Origin: Sphingobacterium sp. UBA1575
GTDB taxonomy: Bacteria > Bacteroidota > Bacteroidia > Sphingobacteriales > Sphingobacteriaceae
Length of the DNA: 10,875 nt
NCBI GenBank assembly: GCA_002322865.1
Contig: DCOH01000021.1
Coordinates: 98,803-109,677, forward strand
Direction: 5' to 3'
Both the position numbers and the translations under genes were made by a program. The notes beneath the pieces were generated by a model. It did not search any database and was not told where the DNA came from. It saw only the letters and a list, made by a program, of their open reading frames with translations. Shown one piece after another: positions 7,123-10,875 of the stretch. Positions within the stretch are counted from its first letter, which is position 1, and each line of letters opens with the position of its first letter.

Positions 7123-7146
7123 GTTAACTTGTTAACTTATTAACCT
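7123..7146. promoter_or_regulatory. Candidate MarR autoregulatory operator (GTTAAC dyad)
   Basis: GTTAACTT occurs twice in tandem (7123-7138), followed by the related ATTAACCT (7139-7146). GTTAAC-TT-GTTAAC is also a 14-base dyad. MarR dimers usually bind palindromes of this size in their own promoters. The site starts at the predicted transcription start and ends nine bases before the ATG, suited to repression. Binding is inferred. Confidence 0.5.
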
Positions 7147-7155
7147 TTTTTCACA

Positions 7156-7596
7156 ATGATTAGCAATACACTGTATGCTGATGAATTCTATTCCTTTCTA
7201 ACGGGTAGAGTATCAACAGCAATTGGCCGAAGATTACAACGTAACTTCAAGGAGAGCGGATTAAACATTACTGCAGAACAATGGAGTATCCTCTATTTTC
7301 TATGGGATGCTGAAGGATTGAGCCAACAGGAAATTGCGCGTCTTACCTTTCGGGATAAACCTTCCGTTTCCAGATTGATTTCCAACCTTGAAAAACAGAA
7401 GATCCTGGTACGGGTGAACAGCAGTGGAGATAAGCGGACCAATCAGATTTATTTAACTGCATTGGGCCATAGGATCAAAGATAAGTGTATGCTACAAGCA
7501 GAAAAAACTATCTCTGAGGCGATGTCTGGTGTCGATAAGAAATCGATGCAACAGGCTCAAGAACTCTTAGAGATAGTTTTTAACAATCTGAAGTAA
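7156..7596 (+). CDS. MarR-family transcriptional regulator
   Basis: This 146-residue winged helix-turn-helix repressor is probably a dimer that releases DNA on binding a small ligand or on oxidation. The helix-turn-helix covers about 55-79 (LSQQEIARLTFRDKPSVSRL), followed by the wing (about 83-102) with the family's conserved DKR at 92-94. Flanking N- and C-terminal helices (8-35 and 105-145) would form the dimer interface. There is one cysteine, Cys111, in the C-terminal helix; an OhrR-like sensing cysteine near the N-terminus is missing, so a redox sensor of that type is unlikely. The gene is divergent from the repeat protein gene across a 120-base AT-rich spacer holding a promoter and a GTTAAC dyad, so autoregulation is likely. 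It is convergent with the glutamate-synthase-like gene and has no obvious target beside it. Confidence 0.93.
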   Translation: MISNTLYADEFYSFLTGRVSTAIGRRLQRNFKESGLNITAEQWSILYFLWDAEGLSQQEIARLTFRDKPSVSRLISNLEKQKILVRVNSSGDKRTNQIYLTALGHRIKDKCMLQAEKTISEAMSGVDKKSMQQAQELLEIVFNNLK

Positions 7597-7612
7597 TCAG
7601 AAATACCTTGTT

Positions 7613-9166
7613 TTAGTCGAATACTTCCGGCGCGAAGTCGCTACGGCTATTCACTAATTTTCCGGTAGATTTAAAGTATATATCCTGGAAACTCAAAGTC
7701 GTCTGGTTATCCACTTTACGGAAGAACTTCTCTGCAGAAACATCCTCCAACGTTTTGAAACCACAAGCTTCCATGATCTCTACGGTTGCGCGTAGGGTGT
7801 TTCTATGGAATTGGGCAACACGTACATATTTATCATCCACGTTCAATCCTTTGTAAAGGTGTGGTTGTTGTGTCGCCACCCCAACCGGACAAACGTCCTC
7901 ATTACATTTTAAGGCTTGGATACATCCCAATGCGAACATCATTCCACGCGCTGAGTAACAAGCATCTGCACCTAAAGCAATAACCTTCAGGATATCAAAT
8001 CCCGTAACGATACGGCTGGATACAATAATCTTGATGTGTTTCTTTAAACCAAAGTTGATCAAGGTCGTGGTTACAAAGGCTAATGCATCATATAATGGCA
8101 TACCTAAGTTATCGGTAAACTCCAGTGGTGCTGCACCGGTACCACCTTCCGAACCATCCACGGAAATAAAGTCTGGCATGATCTGCGTTTCTTGCATTGC
8201 TTGACAGATATCAATAAACTCCTGTTTATCTCCGATACATAGTTTGAAACCTACAGGTTTACCGTCCGATAGATCGCGTAATTGTTGGATGAAATTCATC
8301 ATGCCCACTGCAGAATTGAATGCGGAGTGCGCAGGAGGGGACATGACATCCGTTCCTGGTACTACGCGACGAATAGCAGCAACTTCTGGCGTGTTCTTAG
8401 CCGCTGGAAGGATACCTCCATGACCAGGTTTTGCACCTTGGGAAAGCTTCAATTCGATCATCTTCACATAAGGACGGGTAGCTTTTTCGCGGAATAGGTT
8501 CGGTTCAAAATAACCATTCTCATCCCTACATCCGAAATAACCTGTACCTACTTGCCAGATCAGGTCTCCACCACTGATGTGGTATTGGCTGATACCCCCT
8601 TCGCCGGTGTTATGGGCAAAGTTCTGTAGGGCAGCACCCTTGTTCAAAGCGGTGATGGCCGTACGGCTCAATGCACCGTAACTCATCGCTGAGATGTTGA
8701 ATACACTTAAACTATATGGTTGTTTACAGGCACTGTTTCCAACCATGGTACGAAGGTTATGATCTTCAATATGTACCGGGAAGATGCTGTGCGCTGCCCA
8801 TTCGTTTCCAATGGTTTGTGGGTCGGTCTGCATACCGAAAGCAACGGTTTCACGTTGGTTCTTCGCACGTTGGTAAACGATACTTCTTTGACGTCTGTTG
8901 AATGGACGACCATCGGTATCCGATTCCCAGAAATACTGACGTAATTCCGGACGGATAGACTCCAAGAAATAACGGAAATAACCCACCAACGGGTAATTGC
9001 GCAAAATCGCGTGGCTTGTTTGAAAGCTGTGATATACCGCGACGATCAATAAAGGCATAGGGATCAGTAACAACCAGAACCATCTTGGTGTAAAGATTAG
9101 ACCAAAAGAGATGATAATCAAATTGATGACGATCATGATACCGAGAATGAGATTTCTTACAGGCAT
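7613..9166 (-). CDS. Membrane-anchored FMN-binding glutamate-synthase-family protein without a glutaminase domain
   Basis: The 517 residues hold the FMN/3Fe-4S synthase domain of the large glutamate synthase subunit (about 110-470) behind two N-terminal membrane helices (about 6-24 and 28-46). Visible signatures are NISAMSYGALS at 157-167, AKPGHGG at 245-251, the SPPAHSAF loop at 276-283, DGSEGGTGAAP at 337-347, and Cys415, Cys421 and Cys426 spaced C-x5-C-x4-C before PVGVATQ, the 3Fe-4S ligand pattern of GltB. The class II amidotransferase domain that releases ammonia from glutamine is absent, as is the C-terminal GXGXG domain. Classical glutamine-dependent glutamate synthesis is therefore unlikely, and the physiological substrate is not known to me. 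Membrane attachment suggests a lipophilic electron donor, as an inference. The ATG at 9166 is preceded by a promoter. No gltD is nearby. Confidence 0.92.
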   Translation of the reverse strand: MPVRNLILGIMIVINLIIISFGLIFTPRWFWLLLIPMPLLIVAVYHSFQTSHAILRNYPLVGYFRYFLESIRPELRQYFWESDTDGRPFNRRQRSIVYQRAKNQRETVAFGMQTDPQTIGNEWAAHSIFPVHIEDHNLRTMVGNSACKQPYSLSVFNISAMSYGALSRTAITALNKGAALQNFAHNTGEGGISQYHISGGDLIWQVGTGYFGCRDENGYFEPNLFREKATRPYVKMIELKLSQGAKPGHGGILPAAKNTPEVAAIRRVVPGTDVMSPPAHSAFNSAVGMMNFIQQLRDLSDGKPVGFKLCIGDKQEFIDICQAMQETQIMPDFISVDGSEGGTGAAPLEFTDNLGMPLYDALAFVTTTLINFGLKKHIKIIVSSRIVTGFDILKVIALGADACYSARGMMFALGCIQALKCNEDVCPVGVATQQPHLYKGLNVDDKYVRVAQFHRNTLRATVEIMEACGFKTLEDVSAEKFFRKVDNQTTLSFQDIYFKSTGKLVNSRSDFAPEVFD

Positions 9167-9208
9167 GATGCTTATAATTTTGCTTATTTTAATTCTTTAA
9201 TTAAGATG

Positions 9209-9216
9209 CAAAATTA
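9209..9216 (-). promoter_or_regulatory. Bacteroidota -7 promoter element (TAATTTTG) of the glutamate-synthase-like gene
   Basis: On the - strand TAATTTTG matches TAnnTTTG exactly, 42 bases before the ATG at 9166, giving a leader of about 36 bases. The -33 region is a T-run without a clean TTTG. Confidence 0.5.
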
Positions 9217-9232
9217 GGATTTACTTGCTGAT

Positions 9233-9263
9233 AAAAAAAGAATTAATCCCGTCCGAGAAGATT
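9233..9263 (-). terminator. Weak candidate intrinsic terminator after the DUF2520 gene
   Basis: On the - strand AATCTT and GGGATT can form a six-pair stem (two G-U pairs) around a seven-base loop, then AATTC and seven T residues (9233-9239). It starts 11 bases past the stop at 9274 and lies upstream of the next gene's promoter. The stem is weak but position and T-run fit. Confidence 0.35.
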
Positions 9264-9273
9264 TAGTGAATTA

Positions 9274-10056
9274 TTAATTTTCTCCGTCCTTCGCTCTTGT
9301 TTTTGTAATAAGGTCGGATATTTTTTGGTAAATAAGTTGCCAATCAGGATTGCTGCTGATAAACTGCAAATGCTTCTGCATCGTAGATTTGTCATTTCGG
9401 ATGGCAGGGCCTGTCTGAACCTGCTCAGGAAGGTGATTTTGGACCTTCGCAGCGGTTTCTGCTATGATGGGACGAATCAGATCGAAAGGTAATTGATGGC
9501 TTGCTAAAAGCTCGTAGGCCACCTGAAATAAGGCATTGGAAAAGTTGTTCGCGAAGACCGCCGAAACATGGATCGCCAAACGCTGTTCGCTGTTGCAAGC
9601 AAATACCTTAGCAGATATTTCTGTAACAAAATCCATTAATTGCTGCTGTATTTCGACTGTTGATCCTTCAATTCCAAAGGGTACCCCAGAAAGGTCAAGG
9701 TCTACTTCTTTCGAAAAACTCTGCACCGGATAGATCACGCCATATCTTTTCAAGGTATGCAAGACCTGCATATCCGTAGCACCCGAACAATGCACGTAAA
9801 TACCGCTCCATTCCGGGCTAAGCTGTTCAACTATCTCCGCAATGGCCGAATCACTAACGGCCAAAAGATATAGATCGGCATCGTTACGGATCTCCGACAG
9901 TTCTGAAATCGCTTGGGCAGATAACACATTAGCCAATGCGGTAGCATTGGCTAATGTTCTACTATATACTTGTATGATTTCATGATGTCCTGTAGCAACA
10001 ATGGCTTTGCCCAAATGGGTTGCTATATTTCCACTGCCTATCAGAACGATTTTCAT
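9274..10056 (-). CDS. Rossmann-fold DUF2520 protein (putative NAD(P)-dependent oxidoreductase)
   Basis: This 260-residue cytoplasmic protein belongs to the family annotated as DUF2520 / F420- or NADP-dependent oxidoreductase-like, whose reaction is not established. The N-terminal Rossmann domain opens with a strand and GSGN at 7-10 followed by IATHLG. YSR at 31-33, near the end of the second strand, could favour NADP. HCSGA at 89-93 and YPVQSFS at 109-115 are family motifs. The C-terminal helical DUF2520 domain (about 130-250) contains HVSAVFANNF at 163-172 and TGPAIRND at 215-222. Length is normal. Its start overlaps the stop of the upstream cytochrome c assembly gene as ATGA, so translation is probably coupled. 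An unusually perfect 14-bp inverted repeat lies in codons 34-44. Confidence 0.9.
   Translation of the reverse strand: MKIVLIGSGNIATHLGKAIVATGHHEIIQVYSRTLANATALANVLSAQAISELSEIRNDADLYLLAVSDSAIAEIVEQLSPEWSGIYVHCSGATDMQVLHTLKRYGVIYPVQSFSKEVDLDLSGVPFGIEGSTVEIQQQLMDFVTEISAKVFACNSEQRLAIHVSAVFANNFSNALFQVAYELLASHQLPFDLIRPIIAETAAKVQNHLPEQVQTGPAIRNDKSTMQKHLQFISSNPDWQLIYQKISDLITKTRAKDGEN
9926..9957 (-). repeat. Perfect 14-bp inverted repeat with a 4-base loop inside the DUF2520 gene
   Basis: ACATTAGCCAATGC (9926-9939) and GCATTGGCTAATGT (9944-9957) are exact reverse complements around GGTA. In the mRNA this would be a stable hairpin about 100 bases after the start codon. It encodes the self-similar stretch TLANATALANV (residues 34-44). 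Confidence 0.9.
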
Positions 10057-10875
10057 GATACCAATTCCTCGCGGTTTTGTTTATTTTTCCCGTCCTTAAC
10101 ACGGCGATAGATCGCCATACAGAATCCAATGGTCATGACGATGGTACCACACCAGAAGAAATTGATATATGGGAATTTGATGGCTTTGAATACCACCCAT
10201 TTTTTCTGAGGCAATGGTTTTTGGTAGGCCATTAATTCCAACTTCTTATCAGCCGGCAAGACTTTCGTAAATCGGAACATCAATCCTTGCTCTTCCACCG
10301 TTTTCGGGAAATCGAAGTAATTGTTGTTCTTAAGCACAAAAACTGGTTCTACCGGATATTCTTTTCCTTCCGCAGAAACCACTTTGATCTTCATTTTGAC
10401 CATCAGGTCATTCTCGCCCTTAGACATATTCTCTACCGTTGCATTATGGTCTAAGCTTTCAATCACATAGTAACCATTTCTGTAACGTAAGGTATCTCCA
10501 ACCGCCACCTTATAGGTTGCCGGTTCATCGTACTCTTCCAAATTGGTGCCTTCGCCTTCTTGCTTCGGTGTAGCAGATGCTTGGGAATCCGAAGCTGCAG
10601 CTGTAATCAAGGTATAGATATCATGGGTTAGGAAGTGCTTGGTACCTGGAGTACCGATCAATCCGCCCATTTGTGGGTTGTTCTGTGCAAATGGAGTTAA
10701 GATAAAAGACTCCAATAGCTGCCCGGTTTCCTCATCGATCTTTTCGTATTTGATCTTGTAAAATACATTTGGAGCCGCTACAGAATCACCCACATAGGTG
10801 ATCTTGTATTCGCCCATCTGAACAGGCTCGCCTTCGGTCAGGAAGAGGTTTTCGCCTGGTTTTTCCACTTTATCG
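10053..10875 (-). CDS. ccsA: CcmF/CcsA-like cytochrome c assembly protein, C-terminal part; 5' end outside the window
   Basis: The frame is open through the right edge, and the only start-like codon near it (GTG at 10868) is internal, so this is the C-terminal 273 residues of a larger protein. The visible part is mostly a soluble domain, presumably periplasmic. It has LTEGEPVQMGEYKITYVGD near the start, and a later NPQMGGLIGTPGTKHFLTHDIYT stretch resembling the tail of Bacteroidota CcmF/CcsA proteins (in those I recall, NP-MG and TKH-LT-DIYT). A Ser/Ala/Glu-rich linker and a second beta-rich segment follow. One transmembrane helix lies near the end (FFWCGTIVMTIGFCMAIY), then a basic cytoplasmic tail. 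Full-length relatives carry many membrane helices and a haem-handling WWD region, which would lie outside. These proteins attach haem to apocytochromes c. The stop overlaps the DUF2520 start by ATGA. Family call is by remembered motif resemblance. Confidence 0.75.
   Translation of the reverse strand, partial: DKVEKPGENLFLTEGEPVQMGEYKITYVGDSVAAPNVFYKIKYEKIDEETGQLLESFILTPFAQNNPQMGGLIGTPGTKHFLTHDIYTLITAAASDSQASATPKQEGEGTNLEEYDEPATYKVAVGDTLRYRNGYYVIESLDHNATVENMSKGENDLMVKMKIKVVSAEGKEYPVEPVFVLKNNNYFDFPKTVEEQGLMFRFTKVLPADKKLELMAYQKPLPQKKWVVFKAIKFPYINFFWCGTIVMTIGFCMAIYRRVKDGKNKQNREELVS

Noticed and set aside
8707..9083. Several overlapping short frames on both strands in the N-terminal part of the glutamate-synthase-like gene
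   Set aside because: Mutual overlap and the strong family match of the long - strand frame mark them as chance frames.
7156..9166. MarR regulator controlling the adjacent glutamate-synthase-like gene
   Set aside because: The genes are convergent and do not share a promoter region, and the - strand promoter at 9209-9216 has no GTTAAC dyad near it.
1..10875. Defence system, prophage, insertion sequence, CRISPR array, tRNA or rRNA
   Set aside because: No transposase, integrase, nuclease-effector pair, direct-repeat array or RNA gene fold was seen on either strand; gene density is normal throughout.

Overview
The window looks like chromosomal DNA of a Bacteroidota bacterium, most likely Sphingobacteriaceae or a close relative. 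The reasons are the protein repertoire, the near absence of Shine-Dalgarno sequences, and several sites upstream of genes that match the Bacteroidota promoter form (TTTG near -33, TAnnTTTG near -7). The assignment is inferred from protein character and promoter style, not from a database search.

Layout from left to right. A class A penicillin-binding protein (C-terminal transpeptidase part only, cut by the window edge) is followed after 11 bases by uvrC, both on the + strand. Facing them on the - strand is a two-gene unit: a GT4 glycosyltransferase followed by a small MIP18/DUF59 iron-sulfur assembly factor. Back to back with the glycosyltransferase, a trans-type polyprenyl diphosphate synthase and a YafV-type nitrilase-superfamily amidase run on the + strand. 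The amidase ends one base from the stop of an opposing gene for a small membrane-anchored, charged repeat protein. Divergent from that gene is a MarR-family regulator whose leader carries a GTTAAC dyad. The regulator ends against an opposing gene for a membrane-anchored, glutaminase-less, FMN-binding glutamate-synthase-like protein. Last, on the - strand, the tail of a CcmF/CcsA-like cytochrome c assembly protein overlaps by ATGA the start of a Rossmann/DUF2520 oxidoreductase-like gene.

Most genes are housekeeping: wall synthesis, nucleotide excision repair, Fe-S maturation, isoprenoid chain elongation, amide repair and cytochrome c maturation. They form several small transcription units rather than one pathway. 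I see no defence system, phage, insertion sequence, CRISPR array, tRNA or rRNA, and nothing that amounts to a new multi-gene system. No gene-free stretch exceeds 121 bases. The points most worth a second look are a perfect 14-bp hairpin inside the DUF2520 gene, the dyad over the predicted MarR transcription start, the uncharacterised membrane-bound GltB-like enzyme, and a repeat protein whose DNA repeats have diverged while the protein has not.
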